Shown one piece after another: positions 12,000 to 24,449 of a stretch of 64,000 nt of DNA. Every line of letters begins with the position of its first letter. Position 1 is the first letter of the stretch. Below the pieces are notes generated by a model. It made no database searches. It saw only the letters and a list, made by a program, of their open reading frames with translations, and was not told the DNA's origin. The DNA lies in NCBI GenBank assembly GCA_951812925.1, contig OX638368.1:149468492-149532491 (forward strand). The letters run 5' to 3'. The translations under genes and the position numbers were made by a program. Origin of the DNA: Calliopum simillimum. Lineage: Eukaryota > Arthropoda > Insecta > Diptera > Lauxaniidae.

Positions 12000-13550
12000 T
12001 CAGATATTTACGTATATGGTATACAAACAGAAAGTATAGAATGCCTTGGTAGCTTAGATCTCTTGGTGGAAATTAAAATGGTGCATTTTGTTTATTACTA
12101 TGTCTTAGCTTATATGGGCAATTATTCAAAATTCATTATTGTCTAACGTACACTGGTCGGCATAATTATTTTCTACATATTTTAGATTCTTATACAATAA
12201 CCATTATATTTCAAGAAAAGTTCCATAGACGGTTCAATTTGTAAATAGGAACCACACCTGACTCTGGATTTCTAATGAAAGAAAAGGCGGTGCTTTACTA
12301 CTTCAGCTTTTGCCAAGGAAAAATTCCTCTGGATTCCTCGGGATTCATCCCTATGCTTCCGAGCACGGTCTTTATAAATCTTTAACTGTTTTGTTATCTT
12401 ATTCTGAGTACACTTTTTCTAAATATTTTATACATTTTCTTCTATTTCATCCAGATTCGAGTTATATTAATTTGCTAAGTCGTAAACTTAAAAATGCGAT
12501 TTCCCGAATTTCTAAAATTGGCGTTATTAAAATGTATTAAAGTTTGGTGGGTGGTAACATGGTAAGTACAACATTCTATCAAAATCTATAAAGGTATTTT
12601 TTAAGTTGGCGTAACACTTTTAATGCCTGTCATTTCAAAGTACTTATATATACATATATTTTAAAAAGTTTTTGAGATACTACATTTGATGTGCTAGATC
12701 TGTATACGATATTTCACTTATGATACTTAATCCCCTTTTTGCTCAAAAGTACATTACACTAACTAAACTCTTTACAAACTCTCAGAAAAATTACTCTTTT
12801 TTATTCCCTTAATCAAGCCTATTAAATATTCTAAGGTGGTGTCATACCCACTTTCAAACTTTTGTGATTTTTTAACATACTTAAGTATATCGTATTAATA
12901 CTAATATCCAGGAGAAACATCTTTCGAAAAATATTAAACATAATTTTTTTTTTGTTGTCCATAAACAGCACCCGAAATTCGAAAGCAGATATTTTAATAA
13001 AAAATATGACTTATTATTTGTGTATAGTATTTGAGTATAGTATGGGCTGCGAGATGTTGCATTCCCAAATCACTTCAATTCATTTCAGTTCACTTTAATT
13101 TACATCAATTCTCACTTTTTAAGTGGGCTACTCAGATTGCGTTGGTATGCTACTGGATGTACGGATGTTCTAAAAAAATCAGATAATTTGTTGAAAATGT
13201 TATTTCTTTTAGCATACAATTTTGTGGGAGGAAAGAACTAAGAAAATATGTACGGCATTTGCGAATCACCCTAACGTCCATACAAAAGATCTTACTTATT
13301 TAATAAATAATATTTATATATGAATTTGCAAAGTTTTCAACGCATGGATTTTGGATTTAGTTCATAGTCACAATAACTTATGAATAATTCAAAAGCTTCT
13401 TTTATAACACTGGTTATCAATTTATTTATTATATGGAAATAAAATTTATCAATTTTCCACCTTTTACACTTGATGGTTTTAAGTTAATATAGCTTTGACA
13501 TACTTATTTTTGAAATATAAAAACGATCGATATTAACAGAGTGCAATTTG
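12000..13550. other. Intergenic, no gene recognised
   Basis: AT-rich DNA with short ORFs only; nothing with recognisable domains. Confidence 0.4.
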
Positions 13551-13559
13551 AATTAAACT

Positions 13560-14420
13560 AGGCAAACTCGGTCAATAGGACGTAGCAACTCCGATATAGG
13601 CAAAAGCTTCAAAATGATATAGGAAAAGCATTTTTCGAGAAAATCCAACTAAAATCGGACAAGTGGGCGTGGTACCTCTTATATAGTCAAGTGCTTCAAA
13701 ATGGCTGTACTGAAAACTTTTTTGAGATAATCCATCAAAATTTCACTCAGACACTAAAACCTACAAAATCAAGCTCTGAGCAAAACCTGGGCAAACTCGG
13801 GCAAGAGGGCATGCTCTCTTTTCGATTATCTCAAAAAACGTATTCAACGCATTTTGATACTTTTGCTTATGTGGGTGGTGCCACGCCTTCTTGTTTGAAT
13901 TTGCCCAGTTGTTGACAAGAGCTTGCAGTTACTGTTCTAAGTGCCGGAGTTAAATTTGGTTTGAATATCTCATTAAACGCTTTCGGTACTTATAGTCTTT
14001 TATACTTTTTCTTAAGAGGGAGCTGACACGCTCTCTTGTCCGCATTTGACTAGTCTTTGCTCAGAAGTTGAACTTAGTTTCCCTAGTAATTATGTGTATT
14101 TTTGTTTTTTATGCGAATAATGCCCTAAATATTGCGTTATTCCCGTGTGTGGTAGGCGTGTCAGATTTCGTTCATTTTCAATCTCACGAGCAATCTTGAT
14201 GACGAAGGCAGTGTACCAAACCTTTATTGAGTTATCTTGCTCAGTTTTACCGTAAAATGTTTTTGCAGAGACAGAGACACTGATCATGATACATGTACTT
14301 TTCCATACCTGTCAGGCCTCCTTCCTTGCGTTACAAACTGAAGGATATAATGACTACACCCTGGGTGTATGGTATAAAAACTGCTTATATCGACTTAAAA
14401 AACAAATAGAGTTAAGCTCA
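13560..14420. repeat. Second copy of repeat family A, arranged as an imperfect palindrome
   Basis: 13600-13920 carries the forward unit seen at 2231-2495 (TCTGAGCAAAACC, CAAGTGGGCGTGG, GATAATCCA). 13925-14420 carries related sequence in reverse, including the complement of TCTGAGCAAAGAC near 14055 and the complement of the TACACCCAGGGT end near 14360. The result is a palindromic, non-coding mobile-element copy. Confidence 0.55.
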
Positions 14421-16260
14421 ATTTTCCATTAGTTCTATGTTTAAGTATACTTTGACTTATATTTATTTATATTGTATCAAAAATTTTAAAAAACGAATGA
14501 GGAATTTATCTAGAACTTTTGGAAAATTGAGTTTAATCCCACTTTTCTTCAGTCAACTTAAGCTGTTTTCATCTTTTGCGACGTAAATGAAGGAAGTTGT
14601 AGAACATTTGAGTCATAGTCATTTTGTGAATTAATGTTTTTTATATCGTGGTAGTTTTTGTTCTGCCGATACTCTTCTGTATTACATGTATTCCCGATAA
14701 AGATTTTTTATTTTTCTTTATTTTTCGTAAATAATCTGTTGCGTTAAAGCTTACTTGTCACCCTCTCAAGTTTGAATATACATATTTCAACTTTTTGTGT
14801 TTTTTTTTTTTTTTTTTTTCTTAATTCATAAATCGATTTATATAATTGTTGCTTCATTATAACTTAACTTTTACCTTTTGTCCTTACGAGACGTGTCCTT
14901 TTACACTTTTTCTGCTTCCACTTAGCGTGACATACTATCAAAGTAGTGCGTTTAGCGCAAATTTTTCTCTCATTTTGTACTAAATAGTGTAAGTCACGCT
15001 CTGCCCATTATTTCACACAACTTCATCATTTCAACTGATAAAATTAACGCTGCAGCAAGGACTTGTTATTCACAGAATATGCAGCCAGCTGTAAGAAGAG
15101 CAACAGCAGAGTGTAACTAGTGAAATCACTTGAAAAGTTGGGGAAGATAGTTAGTAGGGAAAGCAATCTGAGTTAGTCAGAAAAACACAAAATGAGACAT
15201 TTTTAACGCGACACGTTTAAGTGAAATACACATGAATATGGTAAAATACTTACACACGTAAGAAAAGCACACACTGACATATAGCTGCCTTGCCGGAACG
15301 TGCTTCTGCCCTAATACATACATAGTTAGCTTAATTTCTAAGATTTTCTTTGCTCCAAATTATATTCAATAGCTTGGATATCACGCTACCTCACGGGTTA
15401 AATGATAACATATAGCACTGGTAGAGATACATACATACTTAGTAACGCAGTTGCGACATTGCGAATGTTGTGTGTAGATTCAATTAAACGATTAACTTTA
15501 TTTAATAAATTATTTGCAATGATAAGCGTGCAAAGTTGTTGCCAATTCATTTCAAACAGAGGACGAGAGGGGTGGAACACATGCATAAAAAAGTTTCGCG
15601 CAAAAGTTACTGGCTGGATTGGGGTAATGCTGTTAAATGTTGCTGAATGATTTGACCTTGATTGAACTGTTCAAGTTTACTTTTAGTTTGGGTTTCAGAT
15701 GTTAAACTTTTTTGTTTTTATTTAAGTTTTAAGAATAAAATTATGTCGAGCATTATGAAAGAGATAAAAACGTGCCCTCTTTTCTAAATGATAAGCAATG
15801 GATCGGCAGCTGGTCGACAGATGTCTTGCTGTGTCACACAATTCGCATAACCGGCATCTTTATCTATTGCAATAATTGCAAAAATAAAGGGATAGATTAT
15901 TGGCTTACTAACTAGATTCGTCCTGTAGAGTTAAGGAATTAAAAATTTTTTGGACTTTCATCGAGTGATCGGAGAAATTATCGAAGAAGTATTTCCAAGG
16001 CTAGTGATGAGCACACCAAGACTAAGATCAATATTAAAGCAGTCTTTTGATCTTGTCTCTAGAAATAAGAAATTACTGAAAAAGCACATGAGAAAATCCA
16101 AAAAATTCTTAAAAAAGACCTTAAAAAAATACCCGTGTCTCGTCATTTTTCATTTCATTTTTTTCACGTCAGAAAAAAAAAAAACAAAAATACCGCATTC
16201 TTGTGGTAAATCGATGTTTTTAACTATATTATCCTTGCATCTCAAAAGAGGATGCCTATA
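14421..16260. other. Intergenic, no gene recognised
   Basis: Contains a poly-T run near 14800. A 103-codon frame at 15950-16261 is rich in Lys but has no recognisable domain, and I do not support it as a gene. Confidence 0.4.
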
Positions 16261-16397
16261 AGCCTCATGATGCTAAAGTTCGCAAAAATTTACGTGCCCC
16301 CGCAATGTGAAGGTAGCGGGAGTTACAAAAATATCGTCACGTAAGGGCTGGGGAAGGGAAGTTAGTGAATTTTTGCGATATTTGGCGCCATGAGGCT
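16261..16397. mobile_element. Small MITE-like inverted-repeat element (137 bp)
   Basis: The left end AGCCTCATGATGCTAAAG followed by TTCGCAAAAATTTAC is mirrored at the right end as AGCCTCATGGCGCCAAAT, ATCGCAAAAATTCAC on the opposite strand. The termini are about 33 bp with roughly six mismatches. No clear target duplication is visible. Confidence 0.5.
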
Positions 16398-17538
16398 TTC
16401 AGCTGTCATCGACGATATTTAATTTCAGGCTGACGTACTATAAGATGTTCACCAAACCACGTTTGCTAGTATTTGTATGGGATCTTGTGGTATGGGATAG
16501 CGGCCAAATTTCGATTAATCGAAAACTTTATTTTTCGACATAACTTTGAACAAGTTGGCTTAAACATTTTTTGATGACGGATTTGGTTTCGGGGGATGCC
16601 AATTACTCCAAAAATATACTTTATTCCGAAAAATAAAATGATTTTTGCAGCATGGCTATTGCTATTTTCCTACTTTCCAAGTCTAAATGGATCAGGATCG
16701 TGAACACGGCTATTGTATCTTTCTCATATTTCATTTAATTTCACTCCACAGCATCTCGTTGGAAAAGCAATTCGATTTATGCAAACCTTATTAGAAATGA
16801 AAATTAAATTTTAGTTTGCCTAATTTAAATTAAATTAAAATTAATAAATAGGGTTTTTTCCCACAAAACTTGAGTTTTCACCATTCGACAAACTTCCAGC
16901 CTCATCAAGACTTTTCAAATCGACTGTTGTTTTGATAATTGTTTCTATAGGATGTTTTAATGGAACTGTGCTTTTTCTCTGTATATTATTTGTAGTACAT
17001 ACATATATGTAATTTAATTTGAATTTTTCAACAAATGCCATTAATGACTACAATTTTTCCACTTAAAAGTTTTTGTGATAAATCTTAGCTGTTAAATTAT
17101 GGCAAACGCTGTTTATTATTAAATTAATAAATCAAATTTTCATTCAAAGTAACTTTTTACCCAACTCACAAAAAAAAAAACAAAAAAAAAAATTTCAAAT
17201 AAATAAAAATTAACAACGCAATTGCACCTCATAGACAGGGTGCGGAGAGGGGCTGGAGGGGTTTAAAAACAAACACACTGACAAAGTCATACAGGCGATT
17301 GAAAAATTGCTTTGGGCTTTTAATAATTTTTTTTTGTCACATTTTTTCCGACCTTTTTTTTTTTTCTTCATCATATATTCTATTGAAAGGAGTAAGCAGT
17401 TCTCTCTGTGACAGTGGTGTATAATGGGAATTTCATGAGGTGCAGTTTCAAATTTTTTTTATTAAATGTTTTATTTTAAACGAATGTGACAAAAATGAGA
17501 GCTTCTTTTTGTGACATTTATTTATTGGTAATAATTAT
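16398..17538. other. Intergenic, no gene recognised
   Basis: AT-rich DNA with A and T homopolymers near 17170 and 17350. No gene or repeat was recognised. Confidence 0.4.
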
Positions 17539-17962
17539 TGATGAGCAAACCAAGACCAAGAACAAGACTTGGTCTTGTTCTTGCACATTGCATATTGAGT
17601 CTTGGTCTTGATCTTGCTCATTAAGTCTTGGTCTCGGTCTTGGTCTTAGTCTTGAAAAATTTTCAGAGATACTGAGCATTCAAAATTTCAAAACCATATT
17701 TTTTCCAGAGCAGTTGGGTTTTTAAGATGCCAAAATTCAAATCGAGAGACGATTTTCTCTTCAAAACGGGCGTGAAACAACTTTTAACTATAGATTACCA
17801 AGACTGTAAAGCAGTCTTGGTCTTGACGATTATCATGAGCAAGACCAAGACCAAGATCATAGCAGTCTTGGTCTTGCAAAAATATCAGTGTCTTCGTCTT
17901 GGTTTCGCAAAATTACCTAGATCAAGAACAAGACGCAAGATCAAGACTAATTTAGCTCATCA
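17539..17962. repeat. Inverted-repeat element filled with AAGACC/GGTCTT hexamer repeats
   Basis: Two blocks (17550-17660 and 17800-17950) are made of degenerate CCAAGA/TCTTGG hexamers in both orientations. The whole is bounded by TGATGAGC at 17539 and its complement GCTCATCA at 17955. The first block contains a perfect palindromic junction (ACCAAGAACAAGAC followed by TTGGTCTTGTTCTTG). The bounding inverted ends suggest a mobile element that has accumulated a simple repeat. An 80-codon frame across it is a by-product of the repeat. Confidence 0.5.
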
Positions 17963-18429
17963 CTTTTAATACTGACAGAGCCTTTAAAATTGTCTGGAAT
18001 GTGATCTCTAATTCTCGGGCTTAAGGCTAGAATACTAAGGCTGAAATTTTTTCTTCTAATACTAATGCTCGCCGGGGCGGCTTTTGTTATAAAAAACAAT
18101 TTTTTCCTTATAAGAGTTCAAAGTGTGTTAATGTAGTTCATTAAATAAAATCAAAATTGAAAAAGCCAATTCCAAAAAATTTTATAGAAATTTAAATTCT
18201 CCAAAAACTTCAACATATGGATAAGTCTCCGAAAAATGTAACAAAAGATGCCTTTTTTTGTCAACATCAATTTTTTTTATTTTTTTTTTATTACTTGAAG
18301 GTATAGAATATGATGACCTTAACTTCTGGAACATTTTTTAAAATTGAAAATAAGATTTCAGGATTGCCATACGTTTCTTTTTTAAAAGTTTCGCTTAAAC
18401 AATATATTTAAAAACAAAAAAATAATAAG

Positions 18430-19480
18430 CTTTAGAAAAATCCAACATAAATTTTTACAGTTGCCAGATTGTTGCCTTCGAAAATTTATTTTAAATCTAC
18501 CATTTTTTACCCTCGCCATAATAACCCTGCACCCGGACATGGTAAAAATTACGTGGACAGTCTATATACATTTCTATTGGAAAATATCACCGAAAATACG
18601 GAACAAAATTATACTTTTTTCGCTAAACAGAGGTATTTTGAAAATGGCTTGGGGTACAAATGTACCCCAGAAACGGGTTTAGGGATATTTACACACTAAA
18701 AAATAATAGAAAATAATAATAGAAATAATAAAAGAAATTTCAGAAAAGTTAAAGTGATCGTTTCTGAAAGCATAAATTTAAATTTAGTCCAAAACTTGAT
18801 AATTGTATAAGATTTTCGAAAATAACCAGGTGGCAACCCTAAAAATTGATGTTGAATTTTTGAAAAGTTTATTTAATTTTTTTTCTTAAATAACAAAAAA
18901 AAAAAAAAAATCGGATGACAACTCCGAAATTTTTTTACAATTTAAAAAAAGTTTATCTGAAACCAAAAACTTCACTTTAGTCAAAAAAATCAGAATAATA
19001 TATGATTTTCGAAAAAAAAAACCAGCTGGCAACCCTAAAAATGTGTGTTGTATTTTTATAAAGTTTATTTAATTGTTTAAGACTACAGTTAAACTTTTTT
19101 TTTCAAATAATCTGTATAGGCGAAACTAACAAAAAAAAAAAAAAAAACCGGGTGGCAATGCCAAAAGTTTTGTAAAATTTTAAGAAAAGTTTATCGGAGC
19201 ATATCTGAAACTAAAAATTTTAATTTAGTCAAAAAAAGTAAGAATTATATAAGATTTTCGAAAATAACCAGGTGGCAACGCTAAAAATTTACGTTGGATT
19301 TTTAAAAGTTTAATTTAAGTGTTTGAAGACTTAATTTTAATTTTTATGTTTTAAATAAATAGTTTAAGCGAAGCTAGCAAAAAAAACCTGGTTTAGTAAC
19401 CAAGTTTACTAAACGGAGAGTGATGAAATGTTGAAAAAAAAAAAAAACGACGGAGAATGATGAAATGTTGCAAAAACAGT
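18430..19480. repeat. Degenerate tandem repeat built around GGTGGCAACCCTAAAAAT
   Basis: Variants of GGYGGCAAYSCYAAAAAT occur near 18831, 18915 (strongly diverged), 19025, 19151 and 19272, about 85-125 bp apart. Most are preceded by GATTTTCGAAAAWAACC and followed by an AAGTTTATTTAA-like tract. A separate short tandem copy of GAGWGATGAAATGTTG lies near 19420-19470. No coding potential was seen. Confidence 0.45.
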
Positions 19481-22130
19481 AATATCCCAATGAAAATAGC
19501 AAGTTTTTTTTTTTACAAAAAGGAGAAACTGGTGATAGCCCCTGCAATTGTTTATTAATTTAATTATATGATGATAAAATAATACGTTCAGTAATATAAA
19601 AAAAACTTATGAAGCACACTTGCGGAGTTTTTAACACTTTATTTTATAGTAAAATCTTTAAAACTATTTTTTTCAATACAATTATTATAGCAGCTCTGGT
19701 TAGGTATCTGTACTAAATAGATAAAATATCAAATTTTAAGCGCCGGGACATTGAATGGTACATTTTTTGGAGAATAACCCACATATATTTTCTGAAAGGT
19801 ATTTGTGTACTAAATTTATTTCAATATTGAAGGCAGTGACGATATGATAAAGCAAGGTAAGGAGTGGCGAGCCAATTCTTGTATTCAAATGTTAAAATTT
19901 TCAAAAAATAGTAAAGATGCTATATCTTTTTGGAATATTATTGCAGTATTACTACCGAATTGATCAGTTGAATTTGAAACAACATCGTGTAAAAGCAAAA
20001 GTGAGTGGTGAAAAAGATAGAATCATCTTTTAGTTGCCTATTACATTATTTGATATGTTATGATATGCGATTATGTTAATTCCTAATAAAACTTATACCC
20101 CATATTAATCGTAATATCTCCACTGTAGTGCCGCGTAAATTTAAAGGATTCACGAAACTCACTAAAGTGGCATCAAGCGGCGCCGGCTAAACTGGCGGGT
20201 GTCCGCCAATGTGATATAAAAAAGGGATAAAAATGAATTATGCGCAAACAATGGACAAAAGCCTGTATGTTTATGTGTAAGTGTGTGTGCATGCGGCGTG
20301 TATTTTACGTTTGACTGTGTGTTGTTATTTCTCCGAACGGTAGGCAATAAAATTTATTATCCTTTTGGCATTTGTTTGCGCCGCCCTTTGGATCGTGTTT
20401 GCTCATTGCATTCATTGTTTTGAATTTAAATAAAAATTATGTCGTCGTCGTCGTCGATGTCAAAAGGATATATCCTGCCGCCTTTTTATTGTTTGTGCTT
20501 CTTTTTGTTGGTGTTGTTCTGTTCGTATTTAATAAAAAATATATATATTTTTTTTGTTTCATTGAAAAACATACTGCGAGAAAAAATGCGTGTTTTATGG
20601 ACTGCACTTGTTTGATGCCGCCTTTAAAATATTTTTTTTGCGCGACAACTTAAAAAGAGGTCACTTTTTGCCACTGTCAACATTCAGTGTTGTCAACGTG
20701 TTGTACTTTTATTTTGTTTTATGAAAGTATTGCATGTGACAAGTGTTTCACATTATGTTGCTATTTAAAAAAATTAAATATTTTTTTTAGTCTATTGTAG
20801 AAAAGTTATTATTAAACATAAATTTATAATTGCGATTCACCCTTCAATGCAAAATGTTGTGAAATGACTAAACTGCGAAGTGCAAAATTTTTTTCAAAAA
20901 GAAGAGTGTGTAAGGATTTCGAAAATTCAATTGTGTTATGTATGGATTTGTTAGAAATAAAATTATACTTAGCGCACAAAATTGCACATAATGAAACATG
21001 TAAAATAAAAAATTGCGGAAAATTATGCAAATGAAAATTTTATTAAAAACAAAACTTTAAAAAAAGTTCTAAGAGATATTAAATTGGTATTTAATCCACA
21101 TTCACAGACTAAATTCTTATTGTTTAAGTCACTATTAATGAAATATTTTGACACTTAAGACCAAACTGCTGCAGCAAATGGATTATATATATGTATACCA
21201 CCTCGATGATTGCGTTCTCCTTTAGTTGAAACCAACATGAAGTTCTTCGCTGCTTCTTTGTCCTTTTACTTTTGATTTTGCTCATGTGCAAAAATTATTT
21301 TCACACCTGCAAATACAAACGCACATTTAAAAGCCTTCACTTTTCATCCTTTTCGACACACTTCTTTCGTGCAGCCATTCAAAGACCTCTCGTGAGGAGT
21401 TAAAAATCGGTCTCAACTTTTCGTGCACATACATACGCAACAGTGGCAGGTGTTAAAGAACGCCTTCAACTTTGTTTTATTTCACACATTTAAGGCTTTT
21501 TGATTGCCTCTTTTAGAAACATGGTCGTTGGGAAATTTGTTCTTCCCCAGTGAAGATAACAGTCGGGTCAACATGAAACCAAATTTGAAGTAATTATGAA
21601 TATTACCGATATGAATTTGTGTGCCCTAAGACATTTTTAATACTTTATCATTTTTCAGTTTTTTAACACTATGAAAATTTTCACAATACTACTTTTTCAT
21701 CATTGTCACAGTCTGATTATTTTCAGAAAATTTGAAAAATTTTCAACTTTGCAATGCTAATTTATTTCATTATTATTCATCTTATTTCTCAGCAGTTTTT
21801 TTAAACTTTTTTGGCAATTTTTGAATATTTTTCAAACTTCTAAACATTTTACAACTGTCCCAAAAAAATTTAATAATTTGTTTTTCGTCAATTAAAAAAT
21901 ATCTAATATTTATTTTTTTTTATTTTTTGTTATAAGGGAGTAGTTTAAAGAATATAAATGACCTTGGAACTATTAACAAATTTTTTTTTTCTGTAAAATA
22001 TTGTACTTTTTTCTTGAGGCTCTTTATTAATATTTGCTCAGTAATTTCATCGCAGGACCTTCTCCACTTATTTCTGAAATCTTATAATTTTTGTGCAGCA
22101 TTATTATTACTCCTTTAAAGATCCAATTTT
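19481..22130. other. Intergenic, simple repeats only
   Basis: A (GTC)n microsatellite lies near 20443-20458, and there are GT-rich and poly-T tracts. The 93-codon frame at 20372-20653 crosses this low-complexity DNA and is not supported as a gene. Confidence 0.4.
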
Positions 22131-22131
22131 A

Positions 22132-22419
22132 TTAGAGCACAATATCTCTCAAAAAGTCGAACCTCTGATCAGTTAAGTGGATTGGCCAGAATATTACAGT
22201 AAATTTGTGTCGACGAATACATGGCAAAAAACGTTTCTCAAGACACTCGCCAATAAAAATTTTCAAATTTCTTGTGCCCGGTGTTGCAAAAAAAAAAAAA
22301 TGCTTCTCAGAAGGCAGGTGGATATGGCCTGGCAGACCATATAATACTTGGGAAATTTTGTTATTTTCTTTTCTCAAAGTTTGTTCTGCATCTGTCCATC
22401 CTTCACACTGGTAGAGCAT
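22132..22419 (-). pseudogene. Fragment of a Tc1/mariner-type transposase
   Basis: The minus-strand frame reads ...FIGECLEKRFLPCIRRH... then ...VIFWP, which resembles the segment before the second catalytic Asp of Tc1/mariner transposases. The same DNA (ISQVLYG..., then the ACACCGGGCACAAG stretch and GGCGAGTGTC) recurs in forward orientation at 38680-38815. Both are remnants of one family, and each lacks the complete DDE/D domain. A poly-T run interrupts both copies. Assignment to a particular lineage is not possible here. Confidence 0.5.
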
Positions 22420-22429
22420 TCGTCTTCCT

Positions 22430-23470
22430 GTTTGAAATCTGCCTTAACGTGTGTTTCATCGTCTATTTCGATACAGTCAAATTAAGTCTGAAAGCCTTTA
22501 CATAACTTTCAGGCATGCCTTTAAGCCTTCAGCTTACGTTTCTTCTTTAGCATTTGCTTAGTAGATTTGGAGGTACCTACACCTACATCAATATCTCGAA
22601 TTAAAGTATCGGAATTCTGCTCAAAGAGTTGCTTCTCTTTTAACCCTTTGGACAGAGCTGTTTGATAAACCTGTTTTTTGTGCTATAACTAAAAATTTCC
22701 ATACCAGTTTTTTTAATTGTGATGTTATATAGAAAAATGGCACGCATATTTCGACCTTCACAATCATCAGGTAAATTATATTCTTAGGAAACATAATTTT
22801 AAAATATTCTTACTTTTTAGTATTCTTGGATTTCTCAATAATTTTTGTTAGCTTTTTCGCATTTTTCCACATTTCGAATTTTTCATCATCCTTGGTATTT
22901 CAAAAATTTAATTCGACTTTCTTTATTCTATTGTATTTTCTCAACAGTTACCGATAATCTTAACATTCTCAACAGTTTTTGACTTTTTGATTAACATATA
23001 TGCATTTTGGTTTTCTGAATTTTATATATTTAATTTTTCGACAACATTTGAGCGCTTGCTCCACTGGGTTAATTCACATGTACTTATGTTAGTGCATGTT
23101 TTTATGGAATGCTTGTGTATTTGTAATTTCAACGCCATTTAGTTTAATTTTAAAAATTGTCCTATCATAAATTTTTCACTTTAGACCCACCAAAAGGAAA
23201 CAGTTTCCACTCACAAGAACTTCATGTTCATGTTCAAAGACGTTGTTAGAAATTGTGTTTATTCTACTTATATTTATTGTATATGTATATGTGTGGGCCA
23301 AATTTTCTTAGAATGGTCCATGGATTACTTTCCAGGTAGATGATTTGTCATATTTGTGTAGTGCTATTGAATTTGTTTTGAACTTTGAATTGAGTAGGTT
23401 CGTTCTTTTAATTGCAATATATTTTTTATTTAAATGATGAACTATATATAATTCCCATATGACAATAATT
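22430..23470. other. Intergenic downstream of protease copy 3
   Basis: No gene recognised; AT-rich. Confidence 0.4.
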
Positions 23471-23477
23471 TCACATT

Positions 23478-24373
23478 TTATATACCAACGGCACTGTAAA
23501 TCCAATTACGGAAGTAGGTGACACGCGAAAAGGCGGCTGGGTAGCCCTTAGTACAGCCAGCTGCCGCACCAAATGAGGTGATACCAATTTGTTGACCATT
23601 ATAAACAGCTGGACCACCAGAATCTCCATTGCAAGTAGATTTTCCACCAGCTGTAGAAATGCACAAAACACCACTATTGATGCTGAAGGTTTTGGCACAG
23701 TCAGCGTTTGAGATGACAGTGGCCTGAGCATAATTCAATCTGGATGAAACACCGGATGCTGTCAAATAAATAGATTGAATAAAAAAATAAGAAATGGAGA
23801 TATTTGTTGCTTTTGGTAAATTTACAGTCAGATGTCTTTCCCCATCCCGAAATGGTAGCAGTTACGCCAGCATAAGTTGAGTACGAATTAGCTCTTGGTG
23901 GTAGTTTGATGACATTGATAGTACTACTCAAAGATACCGCTGCGATTCGGAGTATGGCAATATCATTGGCAAGAGTGTTGGGATTGTATCCTGTGTGTCG
24001 TATGATGGCATTAATTGCGCGACTGGTACCGCCAGTACGAGTGACACTACCCAAGTAAGCTGTTCCTCCTACGGAATTTCTAATGTAGGAATGATGAGTT
24101 AAATCATTTATTAGATGAATTGTGTAACACTTACCCATAGACACAATGACCAGCAGTTAAGACATATGTTGTTGAAATTAAAGAGCCACCACACCATGCG
24201 CCGTTTAGCGATAGGCCAACTTGATAGGGGAATTGACCATTTGAAGCTGCTTGACCATTTGTGATGCGACCCTCACTTTCTTCGTCAAAGGGTATGTCCC
24301 TAAAAGGAATTGGTGTCTCAATCGCTGAGGCCGTAGCCAAAGTCAAAACAAAGATTGCAAGTAATTTCATCAT
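23478..24373 (-). CDS. Secreted chymotrypsin-like serine protease, S1A family (copy 3)
   Basis: Exons (minus strand) are 24373-24135, 24079-23826 and 23758-23478; introns of 55 and 67 bp match the positions in the other copies. The product is 257 residues from the first of two adjacent ATGs, or 256 if translation starts at 24370, which matches the paralogues. It has a signal peptide ([16 protein letters not shown]), activation site GR-ITNG, catalytic His in LTAGHC (Gly where copies 1, 2 and 5 have Ala), Asp in ANDIAILRI and Ser in CNGDSGGP. Residue 189 is Ser. It groups with the gene at 39344-40228 in sequence ([18 protein letters not shown]-terminus) and in lacking two residues in exon 2 and three in exon 3. 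A secreted digestive endopeptidase is likely. Confidence 0.93.
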
Positions 24374-24400
24374 CAATGATCAAGTGAAAAGTGTGGAGTA

Positions 24401-24440
24401 AACTACTGAAGTTAATTGTATATGAGTATCATTATATAAG
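24401..24440 (-). promoter_or_regulatory. Core promoter of protease copy 3
   Basis: On the minus strand TATATAAT lies near 24438-24431 and ACTTCAGTAGTTT near 24412-24400, about 29 bp apart, the same layout as at the other proteases. Confidence 0.65.
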
Positions 24441-24449
24441 GAAATGTTC

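Noticed and set aside
15950..16261. 103-codon Lys-rich ORF as a gene
   Set aside because: Low complexity, no domain, no promoter or splice context.
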